The notes: a model not told the origin generated them from the sequence alone. Counted from the first letter of the stretch, positions 16,961 to 24,479 are shown. The stretch: DNA of 64,000 nt from Planctomycetota bacterium (GCA_021805985.1 JAJZDN010000015.1:1-64000), one strand, 5' to 3'. Made by a program: numbers and translations.

Positions 16961-17393
16961 TCCGCTCGACGCTGGCAGCGAGTAGGATTGTGATCTTTAA
17001 CGGGGAACATTTTGACTTTCCGGTTTTTCAGCGATGGTACGGATTTCCAGAGAGATCGATATGGGGCAAAAAATCTGTTGATGTGCAGTAAATGCTAAAT
17101 CCGGGCTGGGAAGACCTGAATTTCCAAGATGACTGTCTCTGGCGTGCTAGCTTGGATTATGGGGCTTGGTTTCACCTCGGAAAACGTAAACACACCGCCG
17201 GACGCGACATGATAAACGTGTCCATGCCACACCGCAAGATTTTGGCTGGATTTGGCTGGATTTATCAAAGCCGAGGCGAATCCGAGGGTAACGCCAGAGA
17301 AAGCGGAGAATCCGCGAGTGTTTAGACGCCCTTATTCTCTGGAGACATGTTAATGTCGTTGACAAATCTGTTAATGTTCAGTAAGGTTGAAAT
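16961..17393 (+). other. 433-bp stretch between the two antitoxin genes; two tiny frames only
   Basis: Two short frames run head to tail: GTG 16990 to TAA 17091 (33 aa, starting VIFNGEHFDFPVFQRWYGFP) and ATG 17092 to 17325 (77 aa). Neither has a clear ribosome site or a recognised domain. The first is aromatic-rich and protein-like, so it may be a gene remnant. A tandem TTTGGCTGGA duplication lies at 17240-17259. I annotate no gene here. Confidence 0.4.
17348..17387 (+). promoter_or_regulatory. toxin-antitoxin promoter with paired 9-bp operator repeats
   Basis: TGTTAATGT occurs at 17348-17356 and again at 17369-17377, in direct orientation 21 bp apart (two helical turns). TTGACA (17359-17364) lies between them and TAAGGT (17382-17387) follows at 17 bp, seven bases before the toxin ATG. 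This fits autorepression by the XRE antitoxin, as is usual for such operons. Confidence 0.45.
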
Positions 17394-17645
17394 ATGGACG
17401 TAAGGTTCACGGATGATGCTATAAAGGATCTGGATAGATTGCCGCGAAGCATCAAGCCACGCATAAGAGCGGTGATTGCACGGCTCTATAACTGGCCCGC
17501 CGTCAGCGGAGCCAAGCCGTTGACAGGGCCTCTGGCTGGACATTACCGGATGCGCACCGGCGACTATCGCCTGCAGTTGTTCTTGCGTGACGGCATACTG
17601 TGGATCGAAAAAATTGGCCACCGCGACGGTTTTTACGAGGACTGA
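17394..17645 (+). CDS. RelE/ParE-superfamily toxin
   Basis: An 83-aa toxin-like protein of the RelE/HigB fold, which in this superfamily usually cleaves mRNA on the ribosome. The pattern FTDDAIKDLDRLPRSIKPRI, then PLTGPLAGHYRMRTGDYRLQ (the R-x-R-x-G-D-Y-R core) and KIGHRDGFYED is typical of RelE-type toxins. It precedes an XRE antitoxin by 4 bp (toxin-first order, as in HigBA). Promoter elements end seven bases before the ATG, so the mRNA is probably leaderless. Catalytic residues vary in this family and activity is inferred. Confidence 0.88.
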   Translation: MDVRFTDDAIKDLDRLPRSIKPRIRAVIARLYNWPAVSGAKPLTGPLAGHYRMRTGDYRLQLFLRDGILWIEKIGHRDGFYED

Positions 17646-17649
17646 AACA

Positions 17650-18042
17650 ATGAAGCTGCATGCACAAACTATCGAAGTCGGCGGACAAAGAGTCGCTGTG
17701 TTGCCGGAACCTGAGTATCTTAAACTTCTGGAACTTTCCGGTCTGGCGACGTTGGACTCAGATATGCCTGACCTGCCGAAAAAACTCCCCGGAGGGGGCT
17801 ATCCCGCCTTGGAGTATCTGCGGGCCAATCTGGCGCGGGATATTGTGCAAGCTCGGCGCGACCTGGGATTGTCCCAAGCCGAATTAGCGCGGCGGGCGGG
17901 TATGTTACCTGCAGCGTTGAACCGCATTGAGCGGGGCCGGGTTGACCCCGGCGTTTCCACGGTTGAAAAAATTGACCGGGCCCTCAAAGCTGCGGAGATG
18001 CGCGCCTCACCGACAAGGTCAGCCGCGCGGCCAAAACGGTAA
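17650..18042 (+). CDS. XRE-family antitoxin
   Basis: A 130-aa antitoxin partner of the RelE-type toxin just upstream. It has an N-terminal toxin-binding/dimer segment (HAQTIEVGGQRVAVLPEPEY) and a C-terminal helix-turn-helix (ARRDLGLSQAELARRAGMLP...LNRIERG). ACGAGGA within the last codons of the toxin is its ribosome site, which couples their translation. It is paralogous to the orphan regulator at 16547. The tail is basic (SAARPKR). It probably represses the promoter at 17348-17387. Confidence 0.88.
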   Translation: MKLHAQTIEVGGQRVAVLPEPEYLKLLELSGLATLDSDMPDLPKKLPGGGYPALEYLRANLARDIVQARRDLGLSQAELARRAGMLPAALNRIERGRVDPGVSTVEKIDRALKAAEMRASPTRSAARPKR

Positions 18043-18127
18043 GCGGCCCACGAGGGTTACTGGATGCAGTTCCGAAAAATCCCCACGCGGGGAAAAGTGC
18101 ACATTATTATTGCCAGTTTTTGGATTA

Positions 18128-18210
18128 TGCGGGCGAGAGGAGTCGAACCTCCACGTCTTTTGAACACTAGAACCTGAATCTAGCGCGTCTGCCAATTCCG
18201 CCACGCCCGC
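18128..18210 (-). tRNA. tRNA-Leu(CAG)
   Basis: Read on the minus strand, the sequence starts GCGGGCGTGGCGGAATTGGC and ends with the complementary CGCCCGC plus discriminator A. The D-loop, the anticodon loop TTCAGGT with anticodon CAG, a variable arm, and GGTTCGACTCC of the T-arm can be laid out as a class II tRNA of 83 nt. CCA is not encoded. The anticodon stem pairs CTAGA with TCTAG. It sits downstream of ppx on the same strand. Confidence 0.95.
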
Positions 18211-18284
18211 GGATCAAAGAATATAGTAACGCCACGATCATAAAAATTCCACTGCCCGTCTCGCGTTCGTATTTTTCAATACAG

Positions 18285-19970
18285 TCAGGTCGGCAACTTC
18301 TGCTGGCGCGCGGAAAGTTCTACCTGCACTTTAAATACTTTTTCAAACATATCGGCCTTATGTCGCGCGGCCCAGAGTTCCAGTTCGCAATCAGCCTGGG
18401 TGGTCAAGGCGAACGCCGCTTTACGATTGCGCAGGGACACGCGTACACGCTGAACATTTTTATAATGGCCGCGATCCATCCCATCCGCGACGCGCAAAAT
18501 AGCCGCCAATTTGTCCACCACAAGGCGTTCTGCCAGCGTCAAGGACATATACGCCTCGTGGCTTTTCTTGGGCATGCTCCGTCGATGGTAGCGGGCCACG
18601 TTGCCGATAATTTCCAGTTCTACCGGTGAAAACCCCTCTAAATCCCCATTTTTAATCAGGTAATAGCTGTGCTTATGGTGCCCGCTGTGGCCAATATGCC
18701 AGCCGATGTCATGCAGCATCGCCGCATACTCCAATGATTCTCGGTGGCGGTGATCCAGATGGTGCAGCCGCGTGGTCTGGTCAAAAATACTTAAAGCCAG
18801 TTTTGTAACCTGCTGATGATGATTTTCATCGTAATTACAGCGCCGGCCCAGCTCGATAACACTGCGGCGGCGCGGTTCAGTAATTTCGACTGAGAGCCGC
18901 ACCTTGGGCCAATGGGTTTGCATGTAATCAATGATCATGCCTTCCCGCATCGCACGATCCGATATTTCAATAACCCGAATATCCAATTGTTCAAACAGAT
19001 AATTGACCAGCACCGCACCGGAAATGATTTGTCCGGCCCGCCCGGGATCAAGCCCCGGCATTTTCAGGCGATCCTTAAACGTGGAGCGGATAAGGCGGCG
19101 GTAAATAATTTCAAAATCTTCATACCGCATTTCGCTATTCACGCGGTGCCGCGCCACTTCCTGGGCATGTTGCCCCACGCACAGGGCGGCAAGATTTTCC
19201 ATAGTTCCCGACGTGCCGATAAACTTGGCCGCGTGCAAAGAGCGAATGCGGGAAATCAGGCCCTTTAGGGTCATGTGAATGTGTTTATGCAATGCCCGCA
19301 GTTCTGTTTTGTTCGGGGGATCATGTTGAATAAACTGCTGTGTAAGCCGACTGGCGCCAAGCTTGCGGCTTTCCAGCAGCAGCGCCTTATCTGAAGTCCC
19401 AACAATCAATTCCGCTGACCCGCCGCCGATATCAATAATTAGAGCCGGCCCTTCTTCCATGCCCACCGCCTGCCGGACCGCCAGGTAAATCAGCCGCGCT
19501 TCTTCCTGACTGCTGATCACCCTTATATCCAGCCCCAGTTGGGTTTTGGCCATCAGGACAAAATCGCCGCCATTAACACTTTCCCGCACGGCACTGGTCG
19601 CAAACGCCAGAACGCGATCGCACTCCAGACTTTGCGCCACCCGCATATACCGACTCAATACGCCCAGCGTGTGGGTCATGGCGGGTCGTGGCAGAATATG
19701 GCGAACCAGTGATTCTCTCCCCAGTTGCGTTAATTCCTTTTCCGAACTTAACACCTTAAAGCTCATGGTCTCTGTGACTTCCACAATCACCATGTGCAAG
19801 CTGTTGGTGCCGATATCAATAGCCGCAATGCGTAAACCATGCGGAGTGCTATGCCGCGCAGTTTTATCCCCACCGATTTGCACCTCCGGCTTGCGCGGCG
19901 CGGACGAAACAGCCCGTGACGCACTTTTTCTCGAGGAACCGCCCGTTTTGGTAGTGTGCGAACTTTTCAT
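18285..19970 (-). CDS. ppx: exopolyphosphatase / pppGpp phosphatase with HD domain
   Basis: A 561-aa Ppx/GppA-family enzyme that hydrolyses polyphosphate or pppGpp in the cytosol. A basic, probably disordered N-terminus of about 45 residues precedes the ASKHA ATPase fold: IAAIDIGTNSLHMVIVEV (phosphate 1), ATSAVRESVNGGDF, DIGGGSAELIVG (phosphate 2) and GTSGTMENLAAL. A C-terminal HD-like domain follows (AAMLHDIGWHIGHSGHHKHS), as in long GppA/Ppx proteins. The sequence cannot tell Ppx from GppA activity. Its start lies 8 bp after the stop of a truncated upstream gene, so it was once downstream in an operon now cut by the island. Confidence 0.9.
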   Translation of the reverse strand: MKSSHTTKTGGSSRKSASRAVSSAPRKPEVQIGGDKTARHSTPHGLRIAAIDIGTNSLHMVIVEVTETMSFKVLSSEKELTQLGRESLVRHILPRPAMTHTLGVLSRYMRVAQSLECDRVLAFATSAVRESVNGGDFVLMAKTQLGLDIRVISSQEEARLIYLAVRQAVGMEEGPALIIDIGGGSAELIVGTSDKALLLESRKLGASRLTQQFIQHDPPNKTELRALHKHIHMTLKGLISRIRSLHAAKFIGTSGTMENLAALCVGQHAQEVARHRVNSEMRYEDFEIIYRRLIRSTFKDRLKMPGLDPGRAGQIISGAVLVNYLFEQLDIRVIEISDRAMREGMIIDYMQTHWPKVRLSVEITEPRRRSVIELGRRCNYDENHHQQVTKLALSIFDQTTRLHHLDHRHRESLEYAAMLHDIGWHIGHSGHHKHSYYLIKNGDLEGFSPVELEIIGNVARYHRRSMPKKSHEAYMSLTLAERLVVDKLAAILRVADGMDRGHYKNVQRVRVSLRNRKAAFALTTQADCELELWAARHKADMFEKVFKVQVELSARQQKLPT

Positions 19971-19978
19971 ACCACAGA

Positions 19979-20164
19979 TTATGCTGGCCGCAGAGCGTAA
20001 TGTCCATGAGGCGGAATTGGCGGCAGGTGGGCGGGAGTAGCAACAGTTCCGGGTAGCACAGCCGTGCCGGGAAACTTCACATAGCCGCCGGCTTTGCCGG
20101 CGGTCGAGCGCACCTCATAGGTACCACGCTGCGCCAAGACAAAACGGTGTGATTTGCCGCTGAT
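19979..20164 (-). pseudogene. C-terminal stump of an unidentified gene at the island edge
   Basis: The minus strand reads a protein-like 61-residue frame ending at the TAA 19981-19979: it includes HRFVLAQRGTYEVRST, GGYVKFPGTAVLPGT and a Pro-rich end HLPPIPPHGHYALRPA. It has no start and is stopped upstream at 20165-20167, about 40 bp from the first long repeat copy. The stop is 8 bp from the ppx start, an operon-like spacing. I read it as the tail of a gene truncated where the island begins. The family is not recognised. Confidence 0.45.
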
Positions 20165-20205
20165 TTATTGTTTTGCCGGTCCCTCTCGGAAAAATTGCGA
20201 CGCCC

Positions 20206-20472
20206 CTTGGGCCGAGGACCGCCTCCATAGGGTGCGATTCAAACGAGGAGAGCCTGTAGAAAGACCGCGGATTACGCGGATTGGGCGGATAAACGCCGGG
20301 ATTTCACGCCTGGGGTCCCATACGCATTTCTCGGCACCGGCCGGTTGGCGGCGGAAGCCGCAGGCTGACTGTATTTGTGTCAATGAACATTCTTGCCATG
20401 GGAGCCGCATCAGATGGTGGTAAAGCTCAGTTGGGAGCCTACAATACGCTTCAATGGACACCCAAGGGACGC
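20206..20472 (+). repeat. island repeat, copy A1
   Basis: Copy A1 of a long non-coding repeat. Its first 160 bp (20206-20364) match copy A3 (22629-22786) almost base for base, including GAGGAGAGCCTGTAGAAAGA and CATACGCATTTCTCGGCACC. It contains a 9-bp period, GGATTACGC-GGATTGGGC-GGATAAACG (20270-20296, shown split). The 3' part holds the box GTTGGGAGCCTACAATACG seen in all copies. The SseB-like gene follows 120 bp downstream. Confidence 0.85.
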
Positions 20473-20513
20473 TGCGACCCTTTCGGTTTTCAGGTGAAAA
20501 AGCAGGCGGAGCT

Positions 20514-20600
20514 ATGACAACGACGGAGGTCGCCATTTCGTGCAGTGCAACTTATGCCGAAGCGATGGCAAACGCGGCAGTGGAGGTGCGCAAATGCTGA
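20514..20600 (+). CDS. possible 28-aa leader peptide before the SseB-like gene
   Basis: An ATG with GGAG just upstream opens a 28-codon frame (MTTTEVAISCSATYAEAMAN to K-C) whose TGA overlaps the start of the SseB-like gene. It may be a coupled leader peptide or chance. There is no homology that I recognise. Confidence 0.3.
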   Translation: MTTTEVAISCSATYAEAMANAAVEVRKC

Positions 20601-20980
20601 ACCGTGTGGACGACGCCATTTTTGCATACCTGCGCGAGCGCAGTGAAGCTTCGCTGGCGGCCTTGGATGCCGCCCTCGTTGAGGAAAGATTTCACGTTCC
20701 GGTCTCTGACCCCGTGAAAGAACTTGCACCCGGCCACTACGACGTTCCCGTGCTCTGTGTGAAGACAGATGCCGGGGCCGGTGCGATACCTGCATTCACT
20801 ACGGTTGAGCATCTGCTGAAGTGGAAGCCGCAGGGGTTTAAATACACCTCACTCACTGGGCGTGCGTTGATTGCTATGGCAGAGGGAATGCCGATGATTG
20901 CAGAGATTCTTGTGAACCCGGACGACGCACCGCGCGGCAGTATTCCACGGAAGGATTTTAAGAGGATGTTGGCCCTGTAA
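20594..20980 (+). CDS. SseB-family protein
   Basis: A 128-aa protein resembling the SseB N-terminal domain. DAALVEERFHVPVSDP near the N-terminus, the central VPVLCVKTDAGAGAIPAFTT (value-type beta hairpin with F-T-T) and TGRALIAMAEGMPMIAEILVNP match the family layout in which a short beta-rich unit ends in a helix with I-L-V-N-P. SseB-like proteins are of uncertain function and recur in polymorphic-toxin neighbourhoods. GGAGG lies nine bases before the ATG. It follows repeat A1 and has no visible toxin partner. A role as an immunity-type protein is inference. Confidence 0.7.
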   Translation: MLNRVDDAIFAYLRERSEASLAALDAALVEERFHVPVSDPVKELAPGHYDVPVLCVKTDAGAGAIPAFTTVEHLLKWKPQGFKYTSLTGRALIAMAEGMPMIAEILVNPDDAPRGSIPRKDFKRMLAL

Positions 20981-21209
20981 AGCGGTCCGGCGGATCGGGG
21001 GTGTTGATATTCGTGGTGACGGATGAACTGGCGGCCTTCTTATGGGCGTATGGGATGGAAAGATGGCCACGGCTACGCTGAGATCAGGTGATATTGGAAA
21101 GGTGAGCAGTAGAGCGAGATTGCCGACGATTTATTCCGGCCTTTGGCCCGGTAGATGTGAAGTTGCCCGCAGGTGAGCGAGTGAGCCTGTTCCATGGAGG
21201 AAAGGTGCG

Positions 21210-21539
21210 ATGAAGAACATTCAAGTGATTGATGACGCAATAAATTGCAGCTTCTCCGTCTACGCGGCGTCGGACGAGGACTTTGCCGCGATTTTCTGCC
21301 AAGAGGGCCAAGATGTGGAATTTATAGGAGACCTGGTCGCGAGGGTCGGATCACGGCGAGCAGCCAAACTTGTTTTGAGGTCAACCAGTCGCAGTGGGCG
21401 GGTGGATAAATGTAAAGTGTGTGGTATCCATGGCACTCTGTTTTTTGGACTGTTAGAGCGAAAAAAATGGTATCCCAATAAACGCGAAACCGATCTTGAC
21501 GAGCCAGGAGCCGCGCTCCGCTGTCTCGGCCTATCCTGA
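21210..21539 (+). CDS. small protein with I-H-G-T-L-F and K-R-E-T-D motifs, unknown
   Basis: A 109-aa protein of a small uncharacterised family I know only from similar sequences: MKNIQVIDDAINCSFSVYAA, then EEGQDVEFIGDLV-like text (here CQEGQDVEFIGDL) and GIHGTLFFGLLERKKWYPNK followed by R-E-T-D. It starts with a strong site (GGAGGAAAGG). The last dozen residues after T-D-L-D may not be native: they overlap the DUF2442 frame by 44 bp, as if the 3' end was joined to the next gene. Function unknown; the context suggests an immunity or stress-type accessory protein. Confidence 0.68.
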   Translation: MKNIQVIDDAINCSFSVYAASDEDFAAIFCQEGQDVEFIGDLVARVGSRRAAKLVLRSTSRSGRVDKCKVCGIHGTLFFGLLERKKWYPNKRETDLDEPGAALRCLGLS

Positions 21540-21759
21540 AGTTCTTAACCTGTCGCCGTATGGATTCTGGTTGATGGTGAATGGAGCGGAATATTTCCTT
21601 GCCTTCGATGATTTTCCATGGTTCCGCTCGGCCACAATGGAGCAAATTTTCGCTGTCGAGTTGTATCATGGCACACATCTGTATTGGCCGGCCCTTGATG
21701 TTGACCTGTCGCTGGACCAGATTCTGCATCCGGAACAATTTCCACTGATCGCCAAGTAG
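21496..21759 (+). CDS. DUF2442 domain protein
   Basis: An 87-aa protein of the DUF2442 type: VLNLSPYGFWLMVNGAEYFL, then FDDFPWFRSATMEQIFAVEL and HLYWPALDVDLSLDQILHPE with F-P-L at the end, which is the common form of this family. DUF2442 genes often stand beside DUF4160 genes in toxin-antitoxin-like pairs; no DUF4160 is present. The start is uncertain: TTG at 21496 lies inside the previous gene and has no good site. It is directly followed by repeat A2 (11 bp). Confidence 0.75.
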   Translation: MTSQEPRSAVSAYPEVLNLSPYGFWLMVNGAEYFLAFDDFPWFRSATMEQIFAVELYHGTHLYWPALDVDLSLDQILHPEQFPLIAK

Positions 21760-21769
21760 CCTGCAAAAA

Positions 21770-21986
21770 AAGACCGCGGATTACGCGGATTGGGCGGATA
21801 AATACGGGGCTTCGCCGCATCGAGGCCCCATACGCGTTTCTCGTTAACGGCCTGTTGGCCGCGTAATCCGCAGGCTGCTTTGTATTTGTGCCAATGAACA
21901 TTCGTGCCATGGAGGCCGCGTCAGATGGTGGTAAAGTTCAATTTGGAGCATAAAATACGCTTTAAAGGGCGACCAAGGGACGCCCC
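21770..21986 (+). repeat. island repeat, copy A2 (diverged)
   Basis: Copy A2 begins at the 9-bp-period segment AGACCGCGGATTACGCGGAT and lacks the first 50 bp of A1 and A3. The middle differs (GCTTCGCCGCATCGAGGCC), while the end keeps TCAGATGGTGGTAAAGTTCA and CGACCAAGGGACGCCCC. A TAA in the box shows it is not translated there. A 99-aa gene starts 126 bp downstream. Confidence 0.8.
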
Positions 21987-22111
21987 AAGGGCTTAAATGA
22001 AACAACTAGTTACGTCCCCGTTTCGCTTCCTCTGGTCGACCGCCTATGATCCGAACAGGGCCAGTTTGGAACTATCAAGCCCGCTTCTGGAAAATAGTGG
22101 AAAGGATCACA

Positions 22112-22411
22112 ATGAGGATCACAAATGCAGAGATAAGTTTTGACTTGGTAATGGAAGATGACATGTCCTTCGTGGAGGGCTCATACCGTTTGCCCGGACG
22201 TGATTGGGAGGTGTTTGTCTTCAGCCGCTACGATGGGATAAAATCGGAGGTTGAAACGGCTGTAAAATTGGGCGGTGCTACCGGAGTCGTTGTGCGGCTT
22301 CCAAGAAATGAGAAGCTTAATAAATCCATTGTCTTGCATACCCTTTCGGAATCCTTAGGAGTTGTGGACTGGCGAGAGATACCTGGTCCCGATTCCATGC
22401 ACCTCCGGTGA
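22112..22411 (+). CDS. small protein of unknown function, immunity-like context
   Basis: A 99-aa acidic protein (starts MRITNAEISFDLVMEDDMSF, then EGSYRLPGRDWEVFVFSRYD and TAVKLGGATGVVVRLPRNEK). The alternating beta pattern with a helical end resembles small immunity-type proteins in general, but I cannot place it in a family. GGAAAGGA lies before the ATG. It lies between repeat copies A2 and A3. The following 217 bp (22412-22628) hold no gene. Confidence 0.6.
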   Translation: MRITNAEISFDLVMEDDMSFVEGSYRLPGRDWEVFVFSRYDGIKSEVETAVKLGGATGVVVRLPRNEKLNKSIVLHTLSESLGVVDWREIPGPDSMHLR

Positions 22412-22628
22412 AGTTGGAGTGGCCACGGGTGCGCCGTGCAAAGGCGGAGTGTTCCAGGGGATGCACGCCTCCCCTCGCTAAAGGCTGTTGCGATTGGGGA
22501 GCGGTTTTAGCAGCGGTGACGCAATGAGGCGGTTGGGTTCCGGGGAGTAATTGGCGGCGTAAGCGATTAAAGCCGGGCTGCGAGGCAGATGGTATTATCT
22601 AGTCCGCAAGGGCGCCGGCAGGCCGGCG

Positions 22629-22884
22629 CTTGGGCCGGGGACCGCAGCCATCGGTGCGATTTAAACGAGGAGAGCCTGTAGAAAGACCGCGGATTACGCG
22701 GATTGGGCGGATAAACGCCGGGATTTCACGCCTGGGGTCCCATACGCATTTCTCGGCACCGGCCGGTTGGCGGCGTAAGCCGCAGGCGGATCGTATTTGT
22801 GCCAATGGCTGATGCCTGCCGAAGGGTGGCAACGTTCAGTTGGGGGCATACAATATTCTTCAAAAGGCGACCAGGGGACGCCCC
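22629..22884 (+). repeat. island repeat, copy A3
   Basis: Copy A3 matches A1 nearly perfectly over its first 158 bp, then has a short deletion and replacement where A1 reads CAATGAACATTCTTGCCATG. It ends with the shared box (CAGTTGGGGGCATACAATAT) and CCAGGGGACGCCCC. The barstar-like gene begins 70 bp downstream. It is 2.4 kb from A1. Confidence 0.85.
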
Positions 22885-22954
22885 GCATGAAGCGTAAAAT
22901 GAAACAGCGAGATGCGTTCTCCCTTCGTTTCTTTTAACCATATGAGGAGAGCCG

Positions 22955-23473
22955 ATGGGCACCAGAGATTGGAAATCGCCGTCGCCCCCGTGGGTGTCTA
23001 CGGCGACCGCGCAAGCGGGCGAAAGAGAGGCGGCTGGCGCGTTGGCTGCGGCCGATGTCCGAGTCGTCCGATTGCATGGCGAACGGATGACCGAGAAGCT
23101 TCGCCTTTTAGATGCCTTCGCCGAAGCGTTTGATTTTTACGTGCCTTGGGGAAGGAACTGGGATGCGTTCGAGGAAATGATGTTCAATAGCATCGTCCTG
23201 TCGGGCATACCGGTGCTTGTGGCCATCTCGGGCGCTGAGCAGCTCCTTGCAATCGATGCCGAGCGGGACAAAAACCTGGCTATTTTTCTCGACATTCTGC
23301 GCTACCTCGGTGCAGAGCTTGCGAGACCGCAACAGCGGACACCGCAGGGGATAGGCCTGCACGTCATTCTGAGCAAGGCCCAAGACGCGGCAATGCCGGC
23401 ACCTCTGGTAAGTTTGCCGGAGTTGCACGAATTGGAGCCATCAGGCGGGTGCGACGGATTGTCCAAGGGTTAG
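22955..23473 (+). CDS. barstar-family RNase inhibitor-like protein
   Basis: A 172-aa protein whose residues 35-115 fit the barstar (barnase inhibitor) fold: VRVVRLHGERMTEKLRLLDA, then AFDFYVPWGRNWDAFEEMMF carrying the G-R-N-W-D-A block that contacts barnase-type RNases, and a strand VLVAISGAEQLL. Barstars block guanyl-specific RNase toxins. About 32 extra N-terminal and 40 C-terminal residues are unusual. GAGGAG precedes the ATG. No barnase-like toxin gene is visible in the island, so this is an orphan inhibitor. The family call rests on the N-W-D-A region. Confidence 0.72.
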   Translation: MGTRDWKSPSPPWVSTATAQAGEREAAGALAAADVRVVRLHGERMTEKLRLLDAFAEAFDFYVPWGRNWDAFEEMMFNSIVLSGIPVLVAISGAEQLLAIDAERDKNLAIFLDILRYLGAELARPQQRTPQGIGLHVILSKAQDAAMPAPLVSLPELHELEPSGGCDGLSKG

Positions 23474-23613
23474 TATCGAGGGTAAGGAAGCGGCCCCGCC
23501 CAGGGGCAAACGAATTGTTCTGCGCCCGGAGCACGTGGCAGGCGAGCGTTGGACGTAGGGCAAATAGGGCCGGGAAATTGGAGCGGCGGTCGTGGGTACA
23601 ACGCCACGGTGCG

Positions 23614-23775
23614 GTGGATGTTCTCAATACGGCGCGGGCGCAGTATACTCATTTGAGTGCTGAAAAGGATCCGTTTAACGGTCGCGACTTGGAACTGTGC
23701 AAGCATGGCACCCGCCGCTACGCACACGCTCGCGCCGAGTTGGAGAAGTGCTTTCTCCGGCTTTGGCGGAAATAG
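23614..23775 (+). CDS. possible 53-aa helical protein or gene remnant
   Basis: A GTG at 23614 opens a frame with protein-like composition (AQYTHLSAEKDPFNGRDLEL, ending AELEKCFLRLWRK) up to the TAG at 23775. There is no clear ribosome site. The preceding 140 bp (23474-23613) hold nothing recognisable. It could be the tail of a lost gene. Confidence 0.3.
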   Translation: MDVLNTARAQYTHLSAEKDPFNGRDLELCKHGTRRYAHARAELEKCFLRLWRK

Positions 23776-23825
23776 GGTTGAGACGTTTCCTTGGACCGTT
23801 CCGTACTTGAGCGACAGGTGAACTC

Positions 23826-24479
23826 GTGCCGAATCACTCGCTTTTGAGGACAATTATCGCCGCCATCATTGGAGCGGCTTTCATGTGTGGAACCGGCTGC
23901 CATCGCCGTGCATCCTCTCCGGTTACCGGATTATATGTTAATACGGTGGGAGACCACCCGTCGCTTCTCGTGGTATTGCCGGACCATCGTTACGTGCATT
24001 GTGTGTATCGGAATCGTTTGCACAGGTACATTTCTCAGGCGGGCCGATGGAGCTGGTGCATCCTTAAAGGACACCGGCGGCGGCTTAGCTTCGATGGGTT
24101 TGTATTCTACCCAGGCGATCGCACCGGCTATCCCCCCGGAATTGACTCGGGGCAGCCGGGCTATTGGCTCGTACACGTGGGCCGTGACGGAAATGGACGC
24201 GCGCGGCTCTGTCTTGATGTCGACGGTTACGACCGGTACTTTGTCCGGCGGCTACCGGCCGGTTGGGTCGGCCCGTTAGTGAAGGAACTGGGTCGCCACC
24301 CTATGGCGGAGAGCGCCGGTAGCAGCGAGCGGCGGGGCGCGGCGGCAACTCCTTCGGCACGGTCCTTTCACGAACCGCCGGCGTTAATGCGATACGGGAG
24401 CCATGCAAGTTTGGCGACCAAAGCGAGGCCGGTATCGTCAGATGATCCTCCTTTGGGTCCCAAGCGGAGAGGGCAGTAA
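23826..24479 (+). CDS. lipoprotein of unknown function
   Basis: A 217-aa predicted lipoprotein: hydrophobic leader LLRTIIAAIIGAAFMCGTGC with a lipobox-like G-T-G-C ending at Cys25. The mature part begins with a beta-rich section (SPVTGLYVNTVGDHPSLLVV, RWSWCILKGHRRRLSFDGFV, YWLVHVGRDGNGRARLCLD), and the last 60 residues are low-complexity. It starts with GTG (AGGTGA four bases before). The domain resembles small secreted lipoproteins beside immunity genes, but I do not know the family. Confidence 0.6.
   Translation: MPNHSLLRTIIAAIIGAAFMCGTGCHRRASSPVTGLYVNTVGDHPSLLVVLPDHRYVHCVYRNRLHRYISQAGRWSWCILKGHRRRLSFDGFVFYPGDRTGYPPGIDSGQPGYWLVHVGRDGNGRARLCLDVDGYDRYFVRRLPAGWVGPLVKELGRHPMAESAGSSERRGAAATPSARSFHEPPALMRYGSHASLATKARPVSSDDPPLGPKRRGQ

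Noticed and set aside
19546-20040. A 164-codon + strand frame opposite ppx
   Set aside because: It is the shadow of the Ppx/GppA gene and has no domain.
20270-20296. CRISPR-like array from the 9-bp period
   Set aside because: Units are contiguous, three in number and without spacers.
20206-22884. Integron-type attC sites in the repeats
   Set aside because: No paired GTTRRRY/RYYYAAC core sites with inverted arms were found and no integrase is in the window.
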